NCBI GenBank assembly: GCA_029582155.1 | Contig: CM055911.1 | Location: forward strand, 28,370,014-28,434,013 | Direction of reading: 5' to 3' | DNA from: Panopea generosa | Lineage: Eukaryota; Mollusca; Bivalvia; Adapedonta; Hiatellidae | DNA: 64,000 nt | Shown here: one piece after another, positions 48,486-59,301 of the stretch | Layout: every line of letters begins with the position of its first letter | How positions within the stretch are numbered: the stretch's first letter is position 1 | Notes under the pieces: generated by a model | Seen by the model: only the letters and a program-made list of their open reading frames with translations | What the model was told of the DNA's origin: nothing | Database searches by the model: none | Program-made: the position numbers and the translations under genes

Positions 48486-49616
48486 TCATCCTTTTTTGAA
48501 GAAAAATGCATAACATACATCACGTGATTTTGTTGTTGTCCTTCCGTTCAACACGACCACTGTATCTCCAGGATTCCAGAATAGTAGACTCGAAATATAG
48601 CAGGCGTGACATCGCTTTGCTAGTGGGTGGGCCGTCTTTGCAAACAACGTCCATCTCCGCGTGTATCTTATTTTGCACATCTGGATTGTGAAGAATGCAA
48701 AGAATTGTTATGAGTAGTTGACTTCTGAGACCAATAAAACCGGCACTGATTACGTTTGTTATACATCCATGAATATTATCGTCTGTAATAAGCACCGACC
48801 CACTCTCGGTGTTGTTTTTCTCTTGGTACTGCAAAAAGCTTTTTATAACGCCTAGTCCATCCTCATTCTTGGACGCCTCATCTATTAATAAGCTTACCAT
48901 GGATTTCATAGCTTGATCATTCGAATCACAAACACGCTTAAATTTACTTGGTACATATCGTAGCCACGGAAACGCTGTTAACGCAAAAGCCAGCCTGCCC
49001 TCGAAAAGTTTTGCTACTTCCTTTGTGTAGTCAAGAATAGAGTCTGTGTTATGTTCGATTCCGCACCAGTTAAAGCCATTGCAAACTGTCTCGCAACAGA
49101 ATCACTAACGATTTTATCAAAGTAAATATCGGAATTAATCGGTAAATTACCAACAAATCGTGCTGTTTCTTCAATTTTGAGTTTTTCAACACTGGTTCCG
49201 GTTTTCCTAATTCCGTGCATGGCATCCGTAAACATTTTTCTAACCACTGTTTGGTTTCCTGCAATGCTCGATAATGCAATTCTACTGTTGTTGTAGCAAA
49301 GAAGTCCTTGAATATTGAAAGGTCGATTTACAATTTTGGACGAAACTTCTCTAAACAGCTCGACATCATTAACCATCACCATTTTATCACCTGGAAAACT
49401 AAAAGAAAATATAGCACCGTATTCCATATATACCATATATAATGTGTGGCTTTTCGTCGTGTCTATTTGAGGTAGGTTTCCCAATAGGGGCCACCCTGAA
49501 GGTCCCGGAACTTGTTTAAGTCCTGCTGGTATATATTGCTTGCCTCTCCTCCACAACCATATACGGCCACATACACACAAAAAAATCGCCCCAACTATTT
49601 CTGCCCCGAAAGCCAT
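48486..49616 (-). pseudogene. Cytochrome P450, frameshifted and lacking the haem-binding end
   Basis: Minus strand. It opens with MAFGAEIVGAIFLCVCGRIW, an N-terminal membrane anchor, then the proline-rich hinge VPGPSGWPLLGNLPQ, and continues through the helix B/C region to TARFVGNLPINSDIYFDKIV. Near 49050-49060 the frame changes by one base: FAMALTGAESN lies in one frame and SILDYTKEVAKLFEGRLAFA in the next. The second part contains the I-helix region (CITNVISAGFIGL, without the usual acidic-Thr pair) and the K-helix E-x-x-R as ESWR (48564-48575). The frame then ends near 48520. The Cys-containing haem loop (F-x-x-G-x-R-x-C-x-G) expected about 80-100 residues later was not found. It could be a pseudogene, or a gene with an assembly error and a missing last exon. 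P450s oxidise sterols and foreign compounds in the endoplasmic reticulum; this copy should not fold as an active enzyme. Confidence 0.8.
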
Positions 49617-50089
49617 TTGTAATGTATATACCGAAATAAGCGTAATGTTGTCAGTCCTACACTACGAGCGAACATTACATCTGCCAACTGTATATATGTA
49701 TAAAGTATAATTATACTCTCGTTAGTGTAATGTATTTTGAAGTTAATGATTCATTCAGTTCGCTTGCTGTGGTAACCTAATGTTTTGTTGGCCACTGGCT
49801 CAACTTAAAATTAGCACATAATATGCAATACCTTTAGGGAACCAGGCAGTCTAATGGTGCTGAACGCAGCCTTGACTGAATAAAATTTATTATTACATGA
49901 ATTTTAGCCGGTGCGTTGCATTTGGTTGAAACTGCTGATTTAGCATACTATTTTATATTGGTGATACATGCATCAGTAAAATATAATAATCGAGTTTTTT
50001 TAAATTTTAGAAAAATAAACATTGAAGCATGACTCAGATAATAGAGATTGATTTTAAAGATTAATCTTGGTTATTCTGGTAACAATTTC
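49617..50089. other. 5' flank of the P450 copy
   Basis: AT-rich. On the minus strand a TATA-like ATATATGTATAAAG lies at about 49692-49705, some 75-90 bases upstream of the P450 start codon; it may be the old promoter. Confidence 0.35.
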
Positions 50090-50276
50090 CGTATATTTTC
50101 GGACACGCTTTACGGAAGCAAGTTGTATTTTAAAAACGCTAGTTTCTCTATAGTAACTAATCCTCGCGAGATCGGACGTGAACTGGGCGGGTATATAAGG
50201 CCATGTGACCGCCACGTCGCCCTCGCACTTTCATATTGCACGAGTAAAAGCAAAACATCAATATCGTATATAGCTA

Positions 50277-50760
50277 TGCCGGGGAGGGGTAAAGGTGTTA
50301 AGAGGAGACAGGTAGTTACACGGGCAGCTGCAAAACGGCGGAAACCCTCAGTGGATGATGGAACGGACGCATGCGCCAAGCTCTTACGCCAGCCTCGTAG
50401 GCTGCGATTAATCACGACCTTTGGATAAGGTGCATACCGCTCAGTAATGAGCCTGTTGCTAGTCACGTGGTACAAAAGCCGTATGCCGCTAAAATTTGTA
50501 TAGCTTTCAATAAGGGTGCGTGTTAGTGGCAAAACTGCAAATTCAGGCATGTCTGTTTCCATTGTGGCCGTTTTCATGCCTTGCTTCACTGTAACACGGG
50601 CGCTAAATCCCACACAGCACCGTACGCCCCACAAACAGAACATATAGGGGACAAAGCGAATCAATCCCCGCCAGTTTTCAGTACTAGTTCTTTTCGTGGC
50701 CGGGGAATGTGTCGAGGGCAGCGTGGCTAGCCCCGTGGTCAACGAGGCTCGAGCAGAAGT
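50277..50760 (+). pseudogene. Ngaro fossil: gag-like region
   Basis: Starts MPGRGKGVKRRQVVTRAAAK, a very basic segment (its first residues resemble histone H4 by chance), and later carries a cysteine/histidine cluster (CKFRHVCFHCGRFHALLHC) at about 50540-50600, of the kind found in DIRS gag-like proteins. Part of the fossil element. Confidence 0.6.
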
Positions 50761-50989
50761 TAAAAACTCACCCATGTTATCTAACATCGTCAAGCTTGCT
50801 TTTTCGAAAATCAATATACAAGCCTTACAGCTTTGGTTAAGTAATTATGAGTCATCGGACGGCACTATTCTTTTGAACGGTTTTAAACATGGCTTTAAAT
50901 TAAACTACACGGGTCCACGTGAAACCTGCTTGTCAAAAAATCTCAAATCTATTAAGCAACTACCAGAAATTGCTCAAGGAAAAATAAAA

Positions 50990-51620
50990 AAAGAGATAGA
51001 CGCGGGCCGGGTTGCAGGCCCTTTCGACGTCAGCCCTATTAAAAACATACAAATTTCACCTATAGGCATTGTTCCCAAGAAAAAATCCAGGGGAATATAG
51101 ACTTATACATCACCTATCATACCCAGAAGGCATGTCTATCAATGATTTCATCGACCCCAAATTATGCTCGGTTAAGTACACAGAATTCGACCAAGCGATT
51201 CAAATGATTCATGATCTTGGGGTAAACTGTTTTTTTATTTAAGATGGACATTAAAAACGCGTTTAGATTATTGCCAATACACCCCGAAGATTACGAGCTG
51301 TTAGGGTTTTCTCTCAACGGTAAAATTTATTTTGATTAATCACTACCTTTTGGCTGTAGCATATCTCCGAGCCTTTTTGAAAAATTTTCAACTTTCCTCG
51401 AATTCTGTGTCAAGACTAACATGAAATCAGGCCGTTCATTACTTAGATGATTTTTTAGGAGGCGAAAAAAGCCATGCAAGTTGTTATGCTCTGAAGCAAG
51501 TATTTACAACGATTATGCAAGACTTGGGTGTACCGCTAGCAGATGAGAAAACCGAAGGTTCGACTCAAGTTCTTGATTTCTTGGGCTTAGAACTGGATTC
51601 TCAGAAAATGGAGGTTCGAA
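50990..51620 (+). pseudogene. Ngaro fossil: reverse transcriptase
   Basis: DIRS-type reverse transcriptase wording: MSINDFIDPKLCSVKY, MDIKNAFRLLPIHPEDYELL, LPFGCSISPSLFEKF and the catalytic region HYLDDFLGGE at about 51437-51467, then LDFLGLELDSQKMEVRIPL. Part of the fossil element. Confidence 0.8.
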
Positions 51621-51899
51621 TCCCGCTAGCGAAAATTACTGAAGTAATTCAAAAAAATCAATACACTCTGTCAAAAAAGTCGGTAACATTAAAAGAAATG
51701 CAGTCGCTCATAGAGTCACTAAATTTTTGTTGTCGCGCAATAGCTGTAAGAAGACCGTTTTGTAGACGGCTTATTAATTCCACCTGCGGCGTGACACGCT
51801 CATACCATCACGTTCGCGTGAGCAAAGAAATAAAACTAGATCTAGAAATGTGGCTACATTGTTTCAGAAATTATAACGGCATCTCCGTATTTCATGACA

Positions 51900-52310
51900 A
51901 GTTTTGGGTGTCAAATGACGACGAGCAATTGTTCACCGATAGCGCCGGCGGCATAGGCTTCGGAATTTGGTTTAAGGGACATTGGTGTAATGCGAGGTAG
52001 CCATTAAAGTGGCAAGAGAACGGCCTAACAAAAAATATTACCGCGTTAGAATTGTTTCCTATCGACGTAGCGGTTTTTATATGGGGCGAGCAGTTGCGTA
52101 ACAAGAAAATACGCTTTCATTGTGATAATCAAGCTGTAGTTCACATCTTAAATACCATGACTTCAAAGTCATCGCCGGTAGTAACCTTACTAAGAATACT
52201 TTCACTGCAGTGTTTGCGTTTTAATTGCTTGATTAAAGCCTCGCATATCCCTGGGGCAAAAAACGAAATAAGTGATGCGTTATCTCGCTTTCAGCTCTCC
52301 CGGTTCAGAA
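51900..52310 (+). pseudogene. Ngaro fossil: RNase H
   Basis: LFTDSAGGIGFGIWF holds the first catalytic aspartate, then FHCDNQAVVHILNTM and HIPGAKNEISDALSRFQL, the usual RNase H end. It links directly to the tyrosine recombinase region. Confidence 0.75.
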
Positions 52311-52329
52311 TGTCGGCCAACTTTGGGAT

Positions 52330-53225
52330 ATCTTCACAATAGATACAAGCAACTGGTTCGTGCAGTGATAGCCAGAAATACGGCATTCACTTACAACACG
52401 GCGTTAAACGCTTTTCAATCATTCCGTACACTTTATAATTTGCAAGATGCGTGGCCGGCGCCTATGAAAGATATCACCCTTTTCATCGTTTTCCTTTTCG
52501 AAAAAGCTAAATCGCCAAAAACTATTTCAACATATATATCAGGACTGTCATTTTCTTATAAAATTAATAGTTGGTATGATATCTCAGAATCATTTATCAT
52601 CAAAAAAAACTACTGGAAGGTTGTCATAGATCTCGCCCTTCATTCGATAGCAGGGCACCCATCACCCTGAATATGTTAGAAGAAATTTGCAGAGTACTAC
52701 CACAAGTTTGTTTCGATGCATACGAATCAAACTTATTTAAGGCTATGTTTTGTTCTGCGTTCTTTGGCTTATTTCGAGTAGGCGAATTAACAGTCACCAG
52801 GTCATGCGATACCATTCTTCGTTCCAGTATTATTGTTTTTGATACTTCTGGCAATGCAGTTCAGGTTACAATGCATAAATTTAAAACCAATCAGCGAGGT
52901 CAACCCGTAATTCTTAAAATACCATGCAACGAAAATCAGCTTATATGCCCCGTCTGTACGTTAAAAATATACTATGATACTTTATTGAACCATACAAGTC
53001 CCTTGTTCATTCATGCAAACAGTTCTCCAGTTACAAGATACCAATTTTCGGCAGTTTTGAAGAAATGTGTCTGCCGTTTAAAACTTGGCTCGAACAATTT
53101 CCAAACTCATAGCTTTCGTATAGGTAGGGCTACGCATCTGGCTAGCATGGGGATACCTGGATCCGCCATAATGAAGATGGGTAGATGGCGCTCTTCTCTC
53201 CATAGGTCTTACATTAGAGTCTAAT
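52330..53225 (+). pseudogene. Ngaro fossil: tyrosine recombinase
   Basis: A core-binding helical domain (ARNTAFTYNTALNAFQSF; KSPKTISTYISGLSF) precedes the catalytic domain with the first arginine in GLFRVGEL, the H-x-x-R box in HSFRIGRATHLASMG, and the terminal region GRWRSSLHRSYIRV carrying the nucleophile tyrosine. Such enzymes insert a circular DNA copy by site-specific recombination in living relatives. Confidence 0.85.
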
Positions 53226-53244
53226 TAAAATTATTAAATATTTA

Positions 53245-53790
53245 CAGATATATGGGTCATTGGGGACTCTATGCCATACTGGGCTGGCACTAGGGCTGTG
53301 GCTAGGGGTGCGGCGGATCTAAACATGCCAAACGGTAACACGATTGCTTGGTGGTGCAAAAGAGGAATGAGCCTCGACGATTGCGTTCATAGTCTGCAGC
53401 TACCGGCACTCTTTAGACAGCCGCCAAAGGTTATCTTAATTTATTTAGGGGGAAACGACATTACAAAACATTCTGTCAAGTGTATTTTCAAAATTTTGAG
53501 CGATTCCTTCAGCTATATAGAAAGAGCATTTTCGGATGATGTGCATATAGTGTGGATTGACATTCTACCAAGGTTAAACTGGGGCGCTCCAGACAAAGAC
53601 GTTAAGGGTATCGAAAAGAAAAGAAAACGTATCAATCAATTCGGCACACAACGAGCGGGAAAACATTAACCTTGGATATTGACTCTAAAACTCCTGGTTT
53701 CTATCGGAATGACGACGTACACTTATCAGACGTTGGCATTGACTATTATTTAGACGCAGTTAGGGAGTATCTGTTAAAGATTTTAGAATA
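53245..53790 (+). pseudogene. Ngaro fossil: SGNH-hydrolase domain
   Basis: IWVIGDSMPYWAG gives the block I GDS motif with the nucleophile serine; IYLGGND is block III; VHLSDVGIDYYLDAVREYL is block V with D-x-x-H-like spacing. A lipase/esterase-type fold of this kind is known downstream in Ngaro elements; its role in transposition is unknown. Confidence 0.75.
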
Positions 53791-54009
53791 ATAGTTTTGG
53801 GGAAATAAAATAATATTTTATTTTGTGGCGGAAAATTCTTACGTTTGGATGCGATCGGGGGCATAACGAAATATTACTTATGTATTGGCATATTTCAAAT
53901 CCATTCTTTTGCATGCCCATGGGTCTTTCAACATACCATAGCAGTCATCTGTGATATGGAGGAGACTCATGCGGCTAAAAATTAGTTTTTTGAGAGTGGT
54001 TTTTGGAGC

Positions 54010-54049
54010 ATGTAAGAACTAGCCAGGTAAGGGCTATGCGTTCTTACAT
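54010..54049. other. Hairpin with 10-bp perfect stem
   Basis: ATGTAAGAAC (54010-54019) pairs with GTTCTTACAT (54040-54049) around a 20-base loop. It lies in the 3' noncoding part of the Ngaro fossil and may be connected with its end. Confidence 0.65.
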
Positions 54050-54109
54050 TGTCTCACCCGTTTATGTAAGACTACTTTATATTGAAACAGGAAGTAGGCG
54101 AAGTTGCGC

Positions 54110-54270
54110 TGTTACCTGGTTGTATTATGGTGTCAAAGGGGCACCTGCTTTTATTTGGTACTAAGGGGGTACCCGATATTATTATGGTACCAATGGGGTA
54201 CCTGTTATTATCATGGTACCAGTGGGGTACCTGATTTGGTTTTTAGTACACCAAAGGGGTGTGTGGCTAT
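54110..54270. repeat. Short GGTACC/GGGGTACC tandem repeat
   Basis: Four to five units of about 32-36 bp with ATTATGGTACCAATGGGGTA and ACCTG recur between 54115 and 54260. Each unit holds inverted GGTACC words, so the region can fold. Located at the 3' end of the Ngaro fossil. Confidence 0.65.
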
Positions 54271-54350
54271 TATACTTAAGCGTAACAAAGTTTTGGTTAT
54301 ATATGCCCTCGGTCGCTTCCTTGCGTGAGAATCTTTAGCTTCAATAGCAG

Positions 54351-54694
54351 TTATCTGTTGAAGTCACAACGGACATGACCATGCGCTCCACTTACACTGA
54401 AACAAACTAAGTGATTTGATTTAATTTGGGAATACTTGATTATGTAATATTGTGAAAATAAAATATGGTAACACTTCTCGACTTTATATCAATTGAATCT
54501 TAGAGAAATCCTAAGTCCCCCGTTTGGTTGTTTGGTCCGAGATTGAATCCTAGAATAATGAATGTTAACTTTCATTATTAAGCTACTCGTATACAGGTGC
54601 GTCTGCTACATATGAAATTATCTCAAAGCGAAAAACATGTCTAATTTTGTAGATGACGAAGTATCATACACGGTTTTATTTGTTGTCTGCAGTC
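54351..54694. other. Intergenic DNA, nothing assigned
   Basis: AT-rich unremarkable sequence between the Ngaro fossil and a SINE head. Confidence 0.4.
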
Positions 54695-54780
54695 GGGTCT
54701 GGTTAGCTCAGTCGATAGTTTGTCTGACTATCATGCCAGTGATCATGTCTCTGTGATGATTGATATACATTTATATATAT
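54695..54780 (+). mobile_element. tRNA-derived SINE, head portion
   Basis: GGGTCTGGTTAGCTCAGTCG followed by TGTCTGACTATCATGCCAGT is tRNA-like, then TGATGATTGATATAC, matching the head at 48207. The rest of the element is not recognisable. Confidence 0.6.
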
Positions 54781-55029
54781 TTGAAGATGTTCTCCTGTAT
54801 TAAAAACTAATGTAACATCATATAGATAGATTTAATTTCGGTGTCGCATATGTACATACATGAATAAAACACATGTTGCATAATTACAAGTTAAATATAC
54901 ATGTATGAGCATTCTGTCAATACCAACGATAACACAAAAAAAGAAACATATCACCTCTTTGTTCCACTATTGTCCATATTACTGATGGTATGACACTAGA
55001 TTTGTACAAAGTATTGATACTTTTCGAAT

Positions 55030-55500
55030 ATTCAGTTCAGTTAAGTTCTTTATTAGTAATCTAGGCCTCCGACCCACACACATTACACATATACAATAAT
55101 ATACCAAACTATTTACACCCGGTTTAAAATTTAAGTAACTATGTATTATAGTAAATAAAATTCAAGTACAAAGACATAAACAGAAATAACATGACCATAT
55201 ATTTTGACAAATTGGTTCATTATTATGACAGCATAGTAAAACTATATGGTTTCATTTGAACATTATCAGTAAACTTCAATTTTGACTTGTTCAGGTAGAA
55301 AGACCGCCCTTGAACTCACAATGCGACTTTTTATTGCTTTAGATAAATTAAATGTCAAGTAAACAATCGCTTGTGGGTCCTCAATTCCAATGTTTGTCCA
55401 AAACATGTTGTTTGTTTTAATAGTCCAAGGAAAATTAGCAAGATATGGTAACACAATAGATAATATTGTTCACATTTACTTGCCAACATAGTTTGCTTTA
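55030..55500 (-). mobile_element. LINE-like 3' end with C-terminal coding fragment
   Basis: Minus strand. An open stretch ending at 55266 encodes LPYLANFPWTIKTNNMFWTN, then EDPQAIVYLTFNLSKAIKSR. It is followed by about 230 bp of untranslated sequence ending GTCGGAGGCCTAGATTACTA and AACTGAACTGAA, a short repeated tail. The same 3' end is found at 6880-6960. The layout of C-terminus, UTR and short tail is that of a 5'-truncated non-LTR retrotransposon; I do not recognise the coding family with certainty. Confidence 0.45.
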
Positions 55501-55574
55501 TGTTATGTATGATATGTATATGGTAATGGTTTGATATTGTAATGAATAATAGAAAGACGTATCTGTGTATTCAT

Positions 55575-55898
55575 ATTGTTGTTGTTGTTGTTGTTGTTTG
55601 GTTTCTATCGTCGCATTCAACAACTTTCAGTAATATCGATACGATGTGTACTGCAAACAGTATTTTAAGCGCTGCCATACTGGAGTATCATGCCACTGAC
55701 ACATGGTATGATATCCCACCCCGTAACATAAAACTGACGCCGGTAGACCAGACCTAGAACTATCCTCAAAATGCTGAGCTCCAAGCGAGGTAGTTTCTAG
55801 TACCAAGTATTTGGTATGATCAGGCCAGGGAGAGAACCCACCATCTTTAGTCCGCAAGGCAAATGCTCTCCCACTAGACCAACGCCGCGGGCAGTTAC
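55575..55898 (-). mobile_element. tRNA-derived SINE with (CAA)n tail
   Basis: Minus-strand head GGCGTTGGTCTAGTGGGAGA and GGTGGGTTCTCTCCC at the B-box position. The body (CTACCTCGCTTGGAGCTCAG; TAGTTCTAGGTCTGGTCTAC; ATCATACCATGTGTCAGTGG) matches the SINE at 27710. It ends in CAACAACAACAACAACAAC, the reverse complement of the GTTGTT run at 55577-55599, a typical SINE tail. Confidence 0.75.
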
Positions 55899-56439
55899 TT
55901 CAAAGGATATTGATATCAATACACAATTTTAAATACACAATTCAATATACAAATAATAGCTGTACACGGTTACAAACTTTAGAATAGTACACTGTAAACT
56001 ATCATCGTTACGTGTATTTTCAAATGTTTGCCAAGGATATGAAATGATGTAAAACTAAACGAGAAGGGGTGTGTTTCTAAATATTAAATTACATTTGAAT
56101 ATGTTTACAACAAAAGTTATGCTTATTTAACACAAATATGTGTTTTACACATACACTGCGCATTTCATTTTGAAATAATAATACTTTGTTCGAGTGGATA
56201 AACGAAACGCAATCATACCGGGTATTTATCTGCAATCTGGAACAAATAACAGGGTGTTCGATTAATAGCGTACGTGAGAGACGACACACAGGGCGGACGT
56301 GACATAATATGTTTGTGTCTTAACTACTTTTAGTAACAAACCATTATCTTATCATGTATTTTACAAAAAAACTACCCTGATGGGATTTATAAATTAGACT
56401 ATGGTGCTGCATTTCAGCTATCGTCTAATTTAATTTTTG
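55899..56439. other. Intergenic DNA, nothing assigned
   Basis: AT-rich; short open frames without recognisable domains. Confidence 0.4.
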
Positions 56440-56655
56440 TTATACCAATATCAGGTTATATTTGACATAGCCAGTTTCATTGGTGGAGGAAGGGTGTATC
56501 TGATTACAACTACTGTCATTCCGCAAGTAATTGGCAAACTTTTCTCACAGGAGTTTTTGGACAGAGTGGGGCTTTAACCTGCAATCTCGGCAATAACAGG
56601 TAAGTGATCTTGACACGGCGCCTTCGGCCACTCGGTTATTGAGGACCCTGCTATC
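56440..56655 (-). mobile_element. tRNA-derived SINE (Leu/Ser-tRNA-like head)
   Basis: Minus-strand head CCGAGTGGCCGAAGGCGCCG and B-box-like GCAGGTTAAAGCCCC, then a tail GACAGTAGTTGTAATCAGAT and CTTCCTCCACCAATGAAACT that matches the SINE at 24120. The pair shares orientation of head to tail, confirming the family. Confidence 0.72.
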
Positions 56656-56659
56656 ATTC

Positions 56660-57085
56660 AAGAACTAAAGCAGAATGGACGACAGCAAAAGTAACACATA
56701 TTTTCATGAAGAGAGACAGGACATTTGCGGCTAACTATCGCCCAGTTCACTTGCATTCGTTGTTAAGGTCTTGGGTACATTTTACCTTTAAACTTAGCGC
56801 CTGAACGAAAACAACACACCTTATACCATGTAACATAGTTTTATCGAAATGAGATCATGTGATACACCACTTGTTATCACTGTAGATCAATTGGCGAAAC
56901 GTTGCAGCTATGGTACTGACCTCACCATCTCAGAGTTCAAGCATTTGACAAGGCTTACCATGATAAACTTGTCCTCAAATTTAAATCCTATGGAGTGAGG
57001 GTAACCCCTTACTTTTGATCAAAATGTTTCTCAATGACCGGATACAGACTGTGTTATTGAGTGTTAGAAATCCGAAAAATCGAAG
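56660..57085 (+). mobile_element. LINE reverse transcriptase fragment
   Basis: Plus-strand pieces in shifting frames read KVTHIFMKRDRTFAANYRPV (fingers motif of Jockey/CR1-type LINEs), then LTIS, FKHLTRLTMI in place of the expected DFSKAFDxVxH, and the region of the following LKSYGV motif. Only about 140 codons are left, with several stops and frameshifts. It directly adjoins the SINE at 56440-56655. Confidence 0.6.
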
Positions 57086-57779
57086 TCATTTAAAAGTTAC
57101 TGCCTGCCTGTCTGGCTGGGTGGCTGACTGGCTGGCTCGCTCCTCGCTCACTCACTCACATTTATATTTAAATACTCGTATTCATTAGCCTCGACCGCGC
57201 CCTACCTATCTAAACAAAAATTGTGTAGCCATTTAGAAACAGTTATAATTTGTTAGGTTGGTTTGATTAGTTTTTATTCGTTTTGCATGGATATTATATA
57301 TATAATGACATGCATATTAACCTAGTAGGAGCACTATTGATGAAATACATTTAGAATGCACTCGAACATTATCAGTTACATGTCCATGTAAGGTCATAGA
57401 GAAACTTCGAACTACACTCGTCACTCGGCATATAACGGACACTTACCTCTAAATATATATTATGTGTAACAACGTGCCTTACTGTACCGGTGACAACTGC
57501 CCGTCGAGTTTTGCAGGTGCAATACATGCGAGGCGTCTTCATACAGTTGTTAAGTAGGACTGGTTATTATCTCCCTATTTTACATTTTAGTTTTATCTTC
57601 AACGATATTGGACAGTGGATCTGTCCGAAGTAGTCAGTTTCGGGAAGAAATCGTTCTTATATCGAGATTTTGTTTTATGGAACATATTTTCTTCTCAGAG
57701 TATGAGAGATACTGGTAAGCAAAATATTTTTTAAAAGGTCGTAAAAACACAAATTGGTTCTCTAACTATCTATTAGTAT
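57086..57779. other. Intergenic DNA
   Basis: Contains a short CTGGCTGG/CTCACTCA patch at 57108-57165. No gene recognised. Confidence 0.4.
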
Positions 57780-58740
57780 AACGTTAAATACTCCGTGGTG
57801 GTATGTTATTCACCAACTCCAGTAACACCGTAGTGATTGGTTATTTCACCATTCTAGTCATTCCGTGGTAGCTGGTTATTCAACTATTTCACTCACTCCG
57901 TGGTGATTGGTTATTCAGCTATTCTAGTCACTCCATGGTGATTTGTTATTCAACAATTCAAGCCACTCCGTGGTGATTTGTAATTCAACAATTCAAGTCA
58001 CTCTGTGGTGATTGGTTATTGAACCACTCCACTCACTCCGTGGTGGTTGGTTATTCAGCCATTCTAGTCATTCCATGGTGATTTGTTATTCAACAATTCA
58101 AGTCACTCCGTGGTGATTGGTTATTGAAAGACTCCAGACACTCCGTGGTGAATGGTTATTCAACAATTCCACTCACTTCTTATTGATTGGTTATTCAACA
58201 ATTCAAGTCACTCCGTGGTGATTGGTTATTGAACCACTCAACCCTCTCAGTAGTGATTGACTATTCAACCATTCCTATTACTCAGTGGTGATTGGTTGTT
58301 GAACCACTCCAGTCACTTCGTCGTGATTGGTTTTTCAACCTTTCAATTCACAAAGTAGTGATTTGTTATTCAATCATTCCGCTAACTTCTTGGTGATTGG
58401 TTATTTAACCATTCCACTCACAAAGTAGTGATTGGTTATTCAACCATTCAGCTCATTCCTTGGTGATTGGTTATTCAACCACTCAACTCACTCAGTAGTG
58501 ATTGGTTATTCAACCATTCAGTGGTGATTGGTTATTCAACCACTCTAGTCATTCCGTGGTGATTGGTTATTCAACCACTCTAGTCATTCAGTGGTGATTG
58601 GTTATTCAACAATTCATGTCACTCCGTGGTGACTGGTTATTGAACCACTTAAGCCACTCCGTGGTGAATGGATTTAAACATTCCACTCACTTCGTGTTGA
58701 TTGGTTATTTAACCATTCAACCCACTCCGTAGTGATTCGT
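57780..58740. repeat. 35-bp minisatellite, about 27 copies
   Basis: Units with TCCGTGGTGATTGGTTATTC and AACCATTCnAGTCA repeat every 35 bp (for example 57965 and 58000). Some units are shortened. It passes into the 34-bp array without unique sequence between. Confidence 0.92.
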
Positions 58741-59301
58741 TACAATAACTCCGTGCTAATAGGGGTTTTAACCACTCCAATTACTATGTGGTGATAGGTT
58801 TTTAACCACTTCATTTACTCTGTAGTGATAGGTTTTTAACCACTGCAATAACTTTATGGTGATAGGTTTTTAACCACTCTAATTACTCCGTGGTAAAAGG
58901 GGTTTTAACCACTCCAATTACTCTGAAGTGATAGGTTTTTAACCAATCTAATTACTCCTTGGTAATAGGGGTTTTAACCACTCTAATTACTCCGTGGTGA
59001 TAGGGGTTTATACCACTCTAATTACTCCGTGGTGATAGGTTTTTAACAACTCTAATTACTCCGTGGTAATAGGGGTTGTAACCACTCCAATAACTCCGTG
59101 GTGATAGGTTTTTAACGACTGTAATTACTCCGTGGTAATAGGGGTTTTAATTACTCCGTGGTGATATGTTTTAAACCACTCTAATTACTCCGTGGTAAAA
59201 GGGGTTTCAACCACTCCAATGACTCTGTAGTGATAGGTTTTTAACCAATCTAATTACTACGTGGTGATAGGATTTTTGACAACTCTAATTACTCCCTGGT
59301 A
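58741..59301. repeat. 34-bp minisatellite, left part
   Basis: Units with TAATTACTCCGTGGTGATAG and TTTTTAACCACTC, of about 34 bp. Two unit types alternate: one with GTGATAGG and one with GTAATAGGGG, giving a dimer of about 68-69 bp. The same pattern resumes at 62555, after the inserted element. Confidence 0.92.

Larger units (their letters stand above)
50090..54350 (+). mobile_element. Ngaro-type DIRS retrotransposon fossil
   Basis: Plus-strand tyrosine-recombinase retroelement with, in order, a promoter-like TATA (GGTATATAAGG near 50190), a gag-like region (about 50277-50760), reverse transcriptase (about 50990-51620), RNase H (about 51900-52310), tyrosine recombinase (about 52330-53225) and an SGNH-hydrolase domain (about 53245-53790). 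The use of a tyrosine recombinase in place of a DDE integrase marks the DIRS order, and the hydrolase domain is characteristic of Ngaro. It is broken in several places but long parts remain open, so it is younger than the Gypsy fossil. Split direct repeats expected at the ends were not resolved; the boundaries are approximate. Confidence 0.88.

Noticed and set aside
50277-50300. Histone H4-like start (MPGRGKG)
   Set aside because: The similarity ends after a few residues; the region belongs to the gag-like part of the Ngaro fossil.
50110-50814. 234-codon minus-strand open frame
   Set aside because: It lies antisense to the gag-like region of the Ngaro fossil, whose plus strand has recognisable motifs; the minus-strand product has none.
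54695-54780. Possible functional tRNA gene
   Set aside because: The head is tRNA-like but the arms do not close into a cloverleaf and it matches another SINE head at 48207.
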